Source of the DNA: Holophagales bacterium
Lineage (GTDB): Bacteria; Acidobacteriota; Thermoanaerobaculia; Multivoradales; Multivoraceae
Direction: 5' to 3'
Length of the DNA: 64,000 nt
NCBI GenBank assembly: GCA_009837885.1
Contig: VXSP01000011.1
Location: forward strand, 62,001-126,000
Shown here: positions 18,370-27,309 of the stretch, one piece after another
How positions within the stretch are numbered: position 1 is the stretch's first letter
Layout: the number at the start of each line of letters is the position of its first letter
Program-made: the position numbers and the translations under genes
Notes under the pieces: model-generated
Told to the model about the DNA's origin: nothing
The model's input: the letters and a program-made list of their open reading frames with translations, nothing else
Databases searched by the model: none

Positions 18370-18504
18370 TCCGCATCTCCTCCGACGCGGCGAACCCTAG
18401 CAGTCGAAACGGCCTGTCCGCGACCCGGTCGACCGTGTGGCAGACTTGGCTACCGGAGGCCAACCGGCCCTCAGCCCGCCACGCAAACCACTGGAGCACC
18501 CAAG

Positions 18505-18690
18505 ATGCCCACCCTGGGATTCGGCGAACTTCTGATCGTCCTCGCGATCGTCGTCCTGATCTTCGGCGCCAGCCGCATTCCGAAGCTGGCGGGCGGCCTG
18601 GGCAGCGGCATCCGCAACTTCAAGCAGGGCCTGAAGGGACCGGAAGAGGACGAGGCCGAAGACAAGCCCAAGCGCGAGATCGAAGAGTAG
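18505..18690 (+). CDS. tatA: Twin-arginine translocase subunit TatA
   Basis: This 61-residue membrane protein forms the Tat pore-related oligomer that exports folded proteins. It starts [18 protein letters not shown], with the short transmembrane helix, then [20 protein letters not shown] (hinge and amphipathic helix) and a highly charged tail. The hinge FGxxxxP is intact. GGAG sits nine bases before the ATG. No tatB or tatC is in the window. It faces the tRNA-Arg gene across a short gap holding a tRNA-like remnant. Confidence 0.9.
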   Translation: MPTLGFGELLIVLAIVVLIFGASRIPKLAGGLGSGIRNFKQGLKGPEEDEAEDKPKREIEE

Positions 18691-18715
18691 AAGCGAGGCG
18701 TGGCGCGTCAGGCGG

Positions 18716-18772
18716 TGGTGCGCCTGGGAGGACTCGAACCTCCTTGCCTGCTGATTGGGAATCCCTGTCGCG
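18716..18772 (-). pseudogene. tRNA-like remnant: 3' half with CCA beside tRNA-Arg
   Basis: Reading the minus strand, this stretch ends in a perfect T-arm (GGAGG TTCGAGT CCTCC), the acceptor 3' strand CAGGCGC and an encoded ACCA, the same acceptor sequence as the intact tRNA-Arg 80 bp away. An anticodon-arm-like GGGATTCCCAATC is visible but its stem no longer pairs, and no 5' strand GCGCCTG exists upstream of it. It is a diverged partial copy and probably not a functional tRNA. Confidence 0.6.
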
Positions 18773-18794
18773 CCATCCTCTGGGATGCAGGCTG

Positions 18795-18871
18795 TGGTGC
18801 GCCTGGAGGGACTCGAACCCCCGACCTGCGGATTAGGAATCCGCCGCTCTATCCTGCTGAGCTACAGGCGC
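18795..18871 (-). tRNA. tRNA-Arg (anticodon CCU)
   Basis: The minus strand folds as a full cloverleaf of 77 nt including an encoded CCA. The acceptor GCGCCTG pairs with CAGGCGC, the D-arm contains AGCTCAGCAGGATAGAGC, the anticodon arm is GCGGA-TTCCTAA-TCCGC with anticodon CCU (reads AGG), and the T-arm has GGTTCGAATCC. It has no visible partner tRNA apart from the neighbouring remnant. Confidence 0.93.
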
Positions 18872-18926
18872 CCTCAGATGCCGTGGCCGCGACGCTGACC
18901 GCCGCCGCGGCGACTGTCGAAGGATC

Positions 18927-19451
18927 TCAGTAACGGACCAGGGATTCAACCACGTCGTAGCCGTCGAGCCGGCGGCGGCCGTCCAGGTAGGTCAACTCGA
19001 CGACGAATCCGATCGCGTCGACCGTTCCGCCAACGGACTCGATCAGGTCCGCGGCCGCCTTCGCGGTGCCGCCCGTCGCCAGCAGGTCGTCGACCAGGAC
19101 GACGCGCTCGCCCGCGGCGACGCCGTCGAGATGCACCTCCAGGGTGTCGCGGCCGTACTCGAGTTCGTAGCTGCGCGAGGCCGTCTCGGCCGGCAGCTTC
19201 CCCGGTTTGCGCACCGGCACGAAACCCACGTTCAGCCGGTTTGCCACCAGCGGGCCGAAAATGAAGCCCCGCGCCTCGATTCCCACCACCTGCTCGATGC
19301 GCCGGCCGGCGAACCGCTCCGCGAGCCGGTCGGCCGTCTCGCGCAGCGCCGCCGGATCCTTGAGCAGCGTCGTGATGTCCTTGTACAGGATGCCCGGTCT
19401 CGGAAAGTCGGGAACCTCGCGGATCCGCTCCTTCAGCCACTCCGCACTCAT
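18927..19451 (-). CDS. apt: Adenine phosphoribosyltransferase
   Basis: This 174-residue enzyme converts adenine and PRPP to AMP. It has the short N-terminal [30 protein letters not shown] near 62, PVRKPGKLP near 80 and the PRPP loop [17 protein letters not shown] near 120. The start is ATG at 19451, overlapping the pcm stop as ATGA; a longer frame to 19478 is not needed. It is the last gene of the lpxD operon. Adenine released by MtnP, encoded three genes upstream, is its natural substrate. Confidence 0.95.
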   Translation of the reverse strand: MSAEWLKERIREVPDFPRPGILYKDITTLLKDPAALRETADRLAERFAGRRIEQVVGIEARGFIFGPLVANRLNVGFVPVRKPGKLPAETASRSYELEYGRDTLEVHLDGVAAGERVVLVDDLLATGGTAKAAADLIESVGGTVDAIGFVVELTYLDGRRRLDGYDVVESLVRY

Positions 19452-20137
19452 GAGGCCGCCTCGGCCTTCGGCTTCCAACCGTGGCGGCCGATCAGCGGGA
19501 CGAACCGCACCGCCTCGCCGAGCTGGCGAACGACCGTTCCATCGTTGTGCTTCTGGTAGGCGACGAGGCGCTGTTCGTGGCGGTCGCCCTCAGGGATGAC
19601 GAGACGCCCACCCGGGGCCAGTTGCTCCAGAAGCGAGTCCGGAACCCGCGGCGCGGCGGCGGCCACCAGGATCCGGTCGAACGGGGCTTCGGCGGTCCAG
19701 CCGACCGTGCCGTCGAAGACCTGGACCTTGACGTTCGGCAATTCGAGGGCCTGGATCCGACCGATCGCCTCCCGCGCCAACCGGCCCACACGCTCGATGC
19801 TGTAGACCCGATGCGCCAGCAGAGCGAGGATCGCCGTCTGGTAGCCGGAGCCCGTGCCGACTTCCAGCACGGAGTCGTCCTCCCGCACGCCCAGATCTTC
19901 GGTCATGCGCGCCACGACGTAGGGCTGGGAAATCGTCTGCTCGCAGCCGATCGGCAGCGCATGGTCGCCGTACGCATCGTTGACCAGATGCTCGGGCACG
20001 AACAGGTGGCGCGGCACCTGCTCGAACGCGGCGACCACACGCTCATCCCGCAGGCAACCCCGTTCGACCAGGTTCGCCACCATGCGGCGACGGGCGTAGG
20101 GATACCCACCCCCCGGACCCGCGGGCCGCGTCTTCAA
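19448..20137 (-). CDS. pcm: Protein-L-isoaspartate O-methyltransferase
   Basis: This 229-residue SAM-dependent enzyme starts repair of isoaspartyl damage in ageing proteins. It has [24 protein letters not shown] around residue 45 (split here as [11 protein letters not shown] and [12 protein letters not shown]), [11 protein letters not shown] near 78 and the SAM motif [15 protein letters not shown] near 98. The start codon is TTG at 20137, overlapping surE as TTGA; an internal ATG at the AR-rich start ([12 protein letters not shown]) is an alternative. surE-pcm adjacency is widely conserved in bacteria. Confidence 0.93.
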   Translation of the reverse strand: MKTRPAGPGGGYPYARRRMVANLVERGCLRDERVVAAFEQVPRHLFVPEHLVNDAYGDHALPIGCEQTISQPYVVARMTEDLGVREDDSVLEVGTGSGYQTAILALLAHRVYSIERVGRLAREAIGRIQALELPNVKVQVFDGTVGWTAEAPFDRILVAAAAPRVPDSLLEQLAPGGRLVIPEGDRHEQRLVAYQKHNDGTVVRQLGEAVRFVPLIGRHGWKPKAEAAS

Positions 20138-20973
20138 CCCAACGCTCCCGCCAGTCCAGGCAGGACCCCATCGCCGGCCTCGAGCGACTCTCCGTCCGTC
20201 AGGTCGGCGGTGAGCGGCGTGATGGAGATGAAGCCGTCCCTGATCGCGGCCGCATCCGTGTCGTCGAGACGCTCCGGGTCCGGCTTGCCGACGATCCAGT
20301 ACATCGTGCCGCCCCGCGGATCCGCCTGTTCGACGATCGTGTTGCGGTAGGGCCGCCGTCCGAGTCGCGCGACCCTGACCCCGCGGGGCGGGTCGAACGG
20401 GAAGTTCACGTTGAGCAGCATCCGCTCGGGAATCCCCTGCTCGACGAGCGACACGATTGCGCGGACCGCCAGAGCCGCCGCGCGTTCCATATCGGCGCGC
20501 CTTGCCTTCCGGTACTCCTGGGAGAAGGCGACCGCCGGCACACCGAGCAGCCGCCCCTCGAGCGCCGCGCCAACCGTGCCGCTGTGGGTCACGTCGTCAC
20601 CCAGGTTGACCCCCATGTTGACCCCCGAGACGAGGAGGTCGGGACGCTGGTCCAGCAGCGAATGGACCGCCAGGTTGACGCAGTCGGAGGGCGTGCCGTC
20701 CACCGCGAACCAGCCTTCCCGCACCCGCTTCGCGCGCAACGGCCGAAACAGGGTCAGCGCCTGGCTGCAACCGCTCTGCTCGTGCTCCGGGGCCACTACG
20801 TCGTAGATGATCGGCCCTCTGGCGGTCGACACTCCGTCGAGGGCCGCGGCGAGACAGCGCAGACCCGGCGCCGCTACGCCATCGTCATTCGTCAGCAGCA
20901 ATCGAGTCGCGGCGTCCGCGCCGCGCCGAGGCACGGAAGCAGCCCCGTTTCCTGCAGGTCTGGTGGCAGTCAT
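20134..20973 (-). CDS. surE: 5'/3'-nucleotidase SurE
   Basis: This 279-residue metal-dependent phosphatase dephosphorylates nucleoside 5'/3'-monophosphates and short polyphosphate. It shows the metal motif LLLTNDDGVAAPG near residue 26, VAPEHEQSGCSQALT near 62, and SGVNMGVNLGDDVTHSGTVG near 115, all diagnostic. The ATG at 20973 overlaps the mtnP stop. A 20-odd-residue N-terminal extension before the first strand is longer than in E. coli SurE, so the true start could be a little downstream. Confidence 0.94.
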   Translation of the reverse strand: MTATRPAGNGAASVPRRGADAATRLLLTNDDGVAAPGLRCLAAALDGVSTARGPIIYDVVAPEHEQSGCSQALTLFRPLRAKRVREGWFAVDGTPSDCVNLAVHSLLDQRPDLLVSGVNMGVNLGDDVTHSGTVGAALEGRLLGVPAVAFSQEYRKARRADMERAAALAVRAIVSLVEQGIPERMLLNVNFPFDPPRGVRVARLGRRPYRNTIVEQADPRGGTMYWIVGKPDPERLDDTDAAAIRDGFISITPLTADLTDGESLEAGDGVLPGLAGALG

Positions 20974-21863
20974 CGGTCGCGACCGTCTCCCAGGAGGCGA
21001 CCGACGATCGGCGCCAGATCACGCAGCACGGACGCCGGTACGACCGCCGGATCGGTGATCAGGGCGTGCTCCAGCGCATCGACGCAGGGACACGCTCCGG
21101 ACCGGCGCTCAACCGGCAACGACTCCACGATTCGGGCCACCGCGGCCTGGGCGGTGCGCGCGTTCTGCCGCAGGACCGCGAGGACGGCCTCGACCGTCAC
21201 GTCCTCTTCCTCCTCGTGCCAGCAGTCGTAGTCCGTGATCAGGGCCAGCGTCGCGTAGCAGATCTCCGCCTCGCGGGCGAGCTTGGCCTCCTGCAGGTTC
21301 GTCATTCCGATCACGTCCGCGCCCCAGCCCCTGTGCATGAAGGACTCGGCGCGGGTCGAGAACTGCGGCCCCTCCATGCACACGTAGATGCCGCCGCGAT
21401 GGACCACCGCGCCGGCCGCGGCCGACTGGTCCGCGCAGACCTCCATCAGCACCGGACAGATCGGATCGGCGAAGGCGACGTGGGCCGCCAGCCCGTTGCC
21501 GAAGAAGGTGTCCGGCCGGTGCCGCGTGCGGTCGATGAACTGGTCCGGCACGACGATGTGGGTCGGCTGGTAGCGCCGCCGCAGCGAACCGACCGCGGAA
21601 AGCGAGATCAACCGCTCGACGCCCAGGCTCTTGAAGGCGTAGATGTTGGCGCGGAAGTTCAGCTCGCTGGGCAGGATGCGGTGGCCGCGACCGTGCCGGG
21701 CCAGGAAGGCGACGGGCCGGCCGCTGAGCTCCCCGAGCACGAAGACCTCCGACGGGCTTCCGAACGGCGTCTCGATCGCACGTTCCTCATGAACCTCGAG
21801 CTCCTCCATGCCGTAGAGGCCGGAACCGCCGATGATCCCGATCGGGTGGGCGTCGACGCTCAT
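20970..21863 (-). CDS. mtnP: S-methyl-5'-thioadenosine phosphorylase
   Basis: This 297-residue PNP-superfamily enzyme splits MTA into adenine and 5-methylthioribose-1-phosphate. It has IGIIGGSGLYG at the start, FLARHGRGHRILPSELNFRAN near 52 (split: FLARHGRGHR, ILPSELNFRAN), MEGPQFSTRAES near 168, and GMTNLQEAKLAREAEICYAT near 190, with TDYDCWHE after it; the Asp there is typical for 6-amino purine specificity. Both ends overlap neighbours by 4 nt. Confidence 0.93.
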   Translation of the reverse strand: MSVDAHPIGIIGGSGLYGMEELEVHEERAIETPFGSPSEVFVLGELSGRPVAFLARHGRGHRILPSELNFRANIYAFKSLGVERLISLSAVGSLRRRYQPTHIVVPDQFIDRTRHRPDTFFGNGLAAHVAFADPICPVLMEVCADQSAAAGAVVHRGGIYVCMEGPQFSTRAESFMHRGWGADVIGMTNLQEAKLAREAEICYATLALITDYDCWHEEEEDVTVEAVLAVLRQNARTAQAAVARIVESLPVERRSGACPCVDALEHALITDPAVVPASVLRDLAPIVGRLLGDGRDR

Positions 21864-22816
21864 CCGCCGGCCCTTCCGGCGATCGTCGAGTTCACGAGAA
21901 GAGCCGTCTCCAGCGCGCGCCGGCCGGCCGCGCCGTCGACGAACGGCGCCCCGCCCCCGCCGCAGCGGTCGAGAAACGCCTCGAGCTCGAGCCGCAGCGG
22001 CTCACCGCCCTCGACCTCGAGATCAGCGGCCAGAATCCGGCCCGCCGGTCCGCCAGCCGACACGGAGTCTCCGCCGCCAGCCTCCTCTTCGCCGCGCACC
22101 CGCCGTGCCCCTCGTACCGTCTGCTTCTGGTAGTCGAGCGAAAAGTACCGATCCTCGAAGAAGACCCGCAACTGGCGCACCCGTTCGGCCGAGACCCGGG
22201 ACGCCGTCAGGTTCGCCACGCAACCGGACTCGAGTTCGATCCGCGCGTCGGCGATGTCGACCCGGTCCGACAGGACGTCGATTCCGACCGCCCGCACCTC
22301 CCGTACCGGACTCGGGTCGAGGGCGTGGAGGATCTGCAGGTCGTGAATCATCAGGTCGAGGACGACGTCCACGTCCAGGCTGCGTGGGCTGAACGGCGAC
22401 ATCCGTTCGACTTCGACGAAGCGGGGCACGAGCCCCAGCGCGAGCACTTCCTGGACGGCCGGATTGTAGAACTCGACATGCCCCACCGCCAGGACGACGC
22501 CCCGGGCCGCGGCCGCCGCGATCAGGGCATCCGCCAGGTCGAGATCCGCCGCGATCGGCTTCTCCACCAGCACGTGAACGCCGGCCTCGATCAGGCGCGC
22601 CGACACCTCCAGGTGGTCGACCGTCGGCACGGCGACGACGGCAACGCCCACGGCGTTCAGGACCTCGTCGATCCCGGCCGCGACCGACGCCCCATGCTCG
22701 AGCGCGACCTCTTCGGCCCGCGCCGGATCCGCGTCGACCACGAACACCGCGTCAGGCCCCAGCAGGCGGGACAGCAGGCGCACATGGTGGCGACCCATCG
22801 CGCCGGCGCCCACCAC
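21860..22816 (-). CDS. Gfo/Idh/MocA-family oxidoreductase, candidate GnnA (UDP-GlcNAc 3-oxidase)
   Basis: This NAD(P)-dependent oxidoreductase (318 residues as drawn) has the Rossmann motif VVGAGAMGRHH, the family's EKPIA near 100 and a C-terminal Gfo/Idh beta-sheet domain (DLMIHDLQILHAL near 180). Lying directly after lpxA it is placed like gnnA, which in some bacteria oxidises UDP-GlcNAc at C3 so that lipid A can carry amide-linked chains. No GnnB aminotransferase is visible, so the assignment is tentative. The drawn GTG start at 22816 cuts the first beta strand (Q-V-R-A-A-V-V); in-frame sequence extends upstream without ATG, GTG or TTG, so a CTG start near 22846 is possible. Confidence 0.8.
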   Translation of the reverse strand: MVGAGAMGRHHVRLLSRLLGPDAVFVVDADPARAEEVALEHGASVAAGIDEVLNAVGVAVVAVPTVDHLEVSARLIEAGVHVLVEKPIAADLDLADALIAAAAARGVVLAVGHVEFYNPAVQEVLALGLVPRFVEVERMSPFSPRSLDVDVVLDLMIHDLQILHALDPSPVREVRAVGIDVLSDRVDIADARIELESGCVANLTASRVSAERVRQLRVFFEDRYFSLDYQKQTVRGARRVRGEEEAGGGDSVSAGGPAGRILAADLEVEGGEPLRLELEAFLDRCGGGGAPFVDGAAGRRALETALLVNSTIAGRAGG

Positions 22817-22862
22817 GGCGGCCCGAACCTGAGCTTCCGCGCTCAGGGCGAACTCCCGTCCT

Positions 22863-23675
<813 letters not shown>

Positions 23676-23700
23676 GAGCCGCGCCGCGGTCCGCGGTCCT

Positions 23701-24186
23701 TCAGGGCGCCACCATCGTGGAGGTGCAGACCGCCTCCACCGCCAGCTCCCCGTCGACCGTGGCCCGGCCCCGGAAGCGGGAGTGGACGGTGCGCAGGCGA
23801 AGCGACTCCACTTCCATCCGCAGTTGATCGCCGGGAACGACGGGACGGCGGAAGCGGGCCCGCTCGATCCCGGAGAAGAAGAGAACCCGGCGATCCCGGT
23901 CCTCGATCTCGTGCAGCAGCAGCAGGCCGGCCGTCTGCGCCATCGCCTCGATCACCAGGACTCCGGGCATGATCGGATTGCCCGGGAAGTGGCCGTCGAA
24001 GAACGGCTCGTTGCGGGTCACGTTCTTGATCGCCACCACCCGCTTCCCCGGCACCAGTTCCAGCACCCGGTCGACCAGGAGGATCGGATAGCGGTGAGGC
24101 AGCACGCTCGCGATCCAGCGCGAGTCGAACGGTCCGAGCGGTGCGCTCACCGCGGCCCCGTCGGTGTCCTCCCGTTCCTTGCTCAC
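23701..24186 (-). CDS. fabZ: (3R)-hydroxyacyl-ACP dehydratase
   Basis: This 161-residue hot-dog enzyme dehydrates 3-hydroxyacyl-ACP in fatty-acid elongation. It has the [15 protein letters not shown] start, the catalytic His in [14 protein letters not shown] near 60 and the catalytic Glu in [11 protein letters not shown] near 76. It overlaps lpxD by 4 nt and precedes lpxA by 25 nt. This lpxD-fabZ-lpxA order places the enzyme competing for hydroxyacyl-ACP beside the acyltransferases that use it. Confidence 0.95.
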   Translation of the reverse strand: MSKEREDTDGAAVSAPLGPFDSRWIASVLPHRYPILLVDRVLELVPGKRVVAIKNVTRNEPFFDGHFPGNPIMPGVLVIEAMAQTAGLLLLHEIEDRDRRVLFFSGIERARFRRPVVPGDQLRMEVESLRLRTVHSRFRGRATVDGELAVEAVCTSTMVAP

Positions 24187-25274
24187 GTCTCGTCTCCCCC
24201 GTCCGCCGCCGGCTCGCCGCGGCCACCGCGCCCCGCCGATTCGAGTTCGGCCACGCGGCGCTCAAGCGCCCTGAGCGCGCTGCGCATCGCCGGCAGGCGC
24301 GACTGTAGCGCGTTCCGCCGGCGCCAGGCCGCGATCGGTACGGCGGGTATGCCCGCGACCCGCTGATCGTCCTCGACCTCCTGGAACACCGCCGACTTGG
24401 CCGCCACCTGCACGCCGTCGCCGATCCTGAAGTGACCCGCGACGCCTACCTGCCCCGCCAGGAGCACCTGATCGCCGATGCGGCTGCTGCCGGACACGCC
24501 GACCTGACCGCAGAGGATGCATCCCTGGCCGATCTGCGCGTTGTGGCCGATCTGCACCAGGTTGTCGATCTTCGTTCCGCGACCGATCGTGGTGGTGTCG
24601 AAGGTGGCCCGGTCCACCGCGGAGTTGGCGCCGATCTCCACGTCGTCCTCGATCACGACGACCCCGACCTGGGGCAGCTTGACCTGGGACGCTCCTTCCG
24701 CGGCTTCCGCGAACCCGAAACCGTCCGCGCCCAGAACGACGCCGGAGTGGACCACCACCCGCTCGCCGATGCGGGCGCCGTCGTAGATCACGACATGGGG
24801 GTGAAGCACGGTACCGGCGCCCAGGCTGCAACCGCGGCCGACCACCGTGTGGGCGCCGACGACCACACCCGGACCGAGCGTCGAGCCCTCGCCGACCACG
24901 GCGAATGCGTCGACGCGGGCGGCGGGATCGACGTCCGCGTAAGCATCGACACAGGCTGTTTCGTGGACGCCGGGTACCACCTCGGGGGCCGGAAAGAGCA
25001 CCGTCATCAGGTCGGCCAGGGCCCGGTAGGCGTCGTCGCAGAGCACCAGGTCGGCGCGGAGATCCCCAAGCGTTTCGGGAGACAGTTCCCTGGACACCAG
25101 CAGTGCGCCGGCCTTCGAAGCCAGCGCCTGGTCGCGGTACCGCGGGTTGGTCAGAAAGGAGAGATCTCCAGGACCCGCGGCCGTCAGGGTGGCGATGCCG
25201 TCGATCGGCCGATCCGGATCGCCCTCGAGGTCAGCTCCAACCATCGCGGCAAGATCGGCGAGGCGGTGGGTCAC
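24183..25274 (-). CDS. lpxD: UDP-3-O-acylglucosamine N-acyltransferase
   Basis: This 363-residue enzyme adds the N-linked hydroxyacyl chain to the lipid A precursor. An N-terminal uridine-binding domain ([12 protein letters not shown] near 35) precedes a left-handed beta helix (about 110-310) with [19 protein letters not shown] near 222 and the catalytic His in [11 protein letters not shown], then a helical tail. It heads an eight-gene operon running to apt. The GTG start at 25274 is set by a TAGGCT box 6 nt upstream and has no ribosome-binding site. Confidence 0.95.
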   Translation of the reverse strand: MTHRLADLAAMVGADLEGDPDRPIDGIATLTAAGPGDLSFLTNPRYRDQALASKAGALLVSRELSPETLGDLRADLVLCDDAYRALADLMTVLFPAPEVVPGVHETACVDAYADVDPAARVDAFAVVGEGSTLGPGVVVGAHTVVGRGCSLGAGTVLHPHVVIYDGARIGERVVVHSGVVLGADGFGFAEAAEGASQVKLPQVGVVVIEDDVEIGANSAVDRATFDTTTIGRGTKIDNLVQIGHNAQIGQGCILCGQVGVSGSSRIGDQVLLAGQVGVAGHFRIGDGVQVAAKSAVFQEVEDDQRVAGIPAVPIAAWRRRNALQSRLPAMRSALRALERRVAELESAGRGGRGEPAADGGDET

Positions 25275-25280
25275 GGGGCG

Positions 25281-25286
25281 AGCCTA
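25281..25286 (-). promoter_or_regulatory. TANNNT -10 element for the lpxD operon (leaderless spacing)
   Basis: TAGGCT on the minus strand ends 6 nt before the lpxD GTG. On the other strand, TACGAT at 25292-25297 could serve the divergent PQQ-propeller gene, whose message would then have a leader of about 45 nt with GGGAG before its ATG. Confidence 0.45.
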
Positions 25287-25349
25287 CCGGATACGATGCG
25301 GCACGCACCGTAGCCAGGGACCCTCGCACGACCGGGAGATCCGATCTCG

Positions 25350-26735
25350 ATGAGCAACGCGACATCGCACCCGCACCGCCACCACTCCAGGCCCAATGGC
25401 GCCGCCATTCTCGCTGCCCTCGTCTGCGCCGCTCTCGGCGCCGGAGCGGCTGCCGCAACCGACAACTGGCCTCAGTTCCGCGGCCCGGGCATGAACCCGG
25501 CCGTTGCCGACAACCCCGCCCTGCCCGACCGCTGGAGCCAGACGGAGAACGTCGAGTGGGTCGTCGAGGTCCCCGGGCTCGGCTGGTCCAGCCCGATCGT
25601 CTGGGGCAATCGGGTGTACCTGACGACCGCGGTCTCCGAAGGCGAGTTCGAACGCCCCCAGGCCGGTCTCTATGCCGCCCGCGGGCGCAGTGAACCGCCG
25701 CAGGCGCGGCACGACTGGCGCGTGTACTGCCTGGATCTGGCGACCGGCGAGGTGCTCTGGGAGCGCTCGGTCAAGGCCGGCATACCCGAGTTCCCGCGCC
25801 ACCAGAAGCAGACCTACGCCTCGGAGACGCCGACCACCGACGGCGAGCGGGTCTACGCGCGCTTCGGCGACCTCGGTGTCTTCGCCTTCACGATGGAGGG
25901 CGAGCCCGTGTGGAGCTTCGACACGCCCTATCGCCCGACGATGTGGGACTACGGCTCCGCCTCCTCGCCCGTGCTGCACGACGATCTGCTGATCATCCTC
26001 TACGACAACGAGGAGGAGTCCTGGATCGCCGCCCTCGACAAGCACACCGGCGAAGAGCGCTGGCGCACCGCCCGGGAAGAGGTGTCGAGCTGGGCGACGC
26101 CGTTCGTCTGGCCGAACGAAGCCCGCACCGAGATCGTCACCAGCGGCAAGAACCGGATCCGCTCGTACGGCCTCGACGGCCAACTGCTGTGGGAGATGGA
26201 CGGCCGCATGTCCTGGGCGGCCATCGCCACGCCGTTCGCGGCTCACGACATGGTCTACGTCAACTCCGGCTACTTCCAGGACCAGCGCCGGCCGGTCTTC
26301 GCCATCCGTCCGGGCGCGCTGGGCGACATCACCCTGGAAGGGGAGGCGACCGAGAGCGAGTTCGTCGCCTGGCACCAGCCCAAGGCCGGCAACTACAACA
26401 CGTCGCCGCTGGTCTACAAGGGCGTCTACTACAGCCTGCTGGACCGCGGCTTCTTCGAGGCGTACGACGCGCTCACCGGCGAATCGGTGTACGGCCGGAA
26501 ACGGGTGGCGCCCCGCGGCGGCGCCAGCTTCACCTCATCTCCGTGGGCCTACAACGACCGCGTGTTCGCGCTGAGCGAGCAGGGCGATACCTACGTGATC
26601 CGCGCCGGCTCGGAGTACGAGGTACTCCACACCAACAGCCTCGACGAAATGGCGATGGCGTCACCGGCGGTCGCCGGCGACCGGCTGCTGATCCGTACGC
26701 GGTCGAAGCTCTACAGCATCCGCAACCGCGAGTAG
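25350..26735 (+). CDS. PQQ-like beta-propeller protein, exported
   Basis: This 461-residue protein has a long basic N-region, a hydrophobic signal segment (about 18-36) and then propeller blades: DNWPQFRGPGMNP, YCLDLATGEVLWERSV near 135, GVFAFTMEGEPVWSF near 180, ALDKHTGEERWRTA near 228 and YDALTGESVYG near 370. The blades match the PQQ/BamB superfamily. It lacks a clean lipobox. Its place between ompH and lpxD, inside the Bam/Lpx cluster, makes a BamB-like scaffold role tempting but unproven. Proteins of this WPxFRGPG type are common in Acidobacteriota and Planctomycetota with no assigned function. Confidence 0.85.
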   Translation: MSNATSHPHRHHSRPNGAAILAALVCAALGAGAAAATDNWPQFRGPGMNPAVADNPALPDRWSQTENVEWVVEVPGLGWSSPIVWGNRVYLTTAVSEGEFERPQAGLYAARGRSEPPQARHDWRVYCLDLATGEVLWERSVKAGIPEFPRHQKQTYASETPTTDGERVYARFGDLGVFAFTMEGEPVWSFDTPYRPTMWDYGSASSPVLHDDLLIILYDNEEESWIAALDKHTGEERWRTAREEVSSWATPFVWPNEARTEIVTSGKNRIRSYGLDGQLLWEMDGRMSWAAIATPFAAHDMVYVNSGYFQDQRRPVFAIRPGALGDITLEGEATESEFVAWHQPKAGNYNTSPLVYKGVYYSLLDRGFFEAYDALTGESVYGRKRVAPRGGASFTSSPWAYNDRVFALSEQGDTYVIRAGSEYEVLHTNSLDEMAMASPAVAGDRLLIRTRSKLYSIRNRE

Positions 26736-26741
26736 CTACTC
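26730..26741. repeat. 12-bp palindrome containing two opposed stop codons
   Basis: GAGTAGCTACTC is perfectly palindromic. Its TAG ends the PQQ-propeller gene on the plus strand, and the TAG on the minus strand ends ompH. The two genes abut with no intergenic base. A second short stem (ACTCC/GGAGT) overlaps it at 26738-26750. Confidence 0.8.
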
Positions 26742-27287
26742 CGTAGGAGTCGCCGGGTACGCGGCGTTGTAGCGCTCGATGATCAGGTTCGTGATGTCCG
26801 CGGCGTCGGCGGCGAACAGCAGGCCGCCCTGGAACTTGTTGAAGATCGCGGTGTAGCCGAACTCCCGGCCGACCTGGGAGATGATCGGCAGCACCGCCTG
26901 CTCGATCTCGCCGAACCTCTCGCCCTGCACTTTCTGCATCTCGCGGTTCGCGTCGTCCTGGGCGCGGCGCAGATCGATCGTCATGTCCTCGAGCTGCTTC
27001 TCCAGCTCGGCCAGGCGGTCCTCGGCCAGCGTCAGCCGGCCGTCGTTGTACTGCTTCTGCAGCGCGGCCAGTTGCTCCTGCCTGGTGGTGAGCTCCGCCT
27101 GCTTCTCGTCCCGGAGCCGCGTGAGTTCCTGAACCGCGACCTGCCCGCGCGCCGACTCCTGCAGCAGGCGCTCGACCTCGACCACGGCGATCTTGCTCTG
27201 GGCCAGGGCCGGCCCGGCCATGAGGACACCCGCGATGATGGCGGCGGTCGCCGCGGCGGCGCGGAATCCAGTGGGTTTGACGTTCAT
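26736..27287 (-). CDS. skp: OmpH/Skp-family periplasmic chaperone
   Basis: This 183-residue protein has a signal peptide (hydrophobic about 8-24, AxA-type cleavage near GPALA-QS), then KIAVVEVERLL, the usual first strand, a long coiled coil of Arg/Glu/Gln-rich heptads at about 45-125, and a C-terminal return with TAIFNKFQGGLLFAAD, DITNLIIERYN. This is the Skp fold, which holds unfolded outer-membrane proteins for BamA. The ATG at 27287 is chosen because it starts directly before the signal peptide. It follows bamA by 22 nt. Confidence 0.92.
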   Translation of the reverse strand: MNVKPTGFRAAAATAAIIAGVLMAGPALAQSKIAVVEVERLLQESARGQVAVQELTRLRDEKQAELTTRQEQLAALQKQYNDGRLTLAEDRLAELEKQLEDMTIDLRRAQDDANREMQKVQGERFGEIEQAVLPIISQVGREFGYTAIFNKFQGGLLFAADAADITNLIIERYNAAYPATPTE

Positions 27288-27309
27288 CTTCGTAGTTCTC
27301 CGTGAGGCG

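Noticed and set aside
18700..18933. 77-codon frame on the plus strand after tatA
   Set aside because: It reads through the complement of tRNA-Arg and the tRNA-like remnant, giving the familiar spurious [14 protein letters not shown] peptide.
25350..26735. Quinoprotein dehydrogenase
   Set aside because: The blades match the PQQ superfamily, but there is no dehydrogenase active-site Asp/Cys-Cys arrangement or haem domain, so only a propeller is supported.
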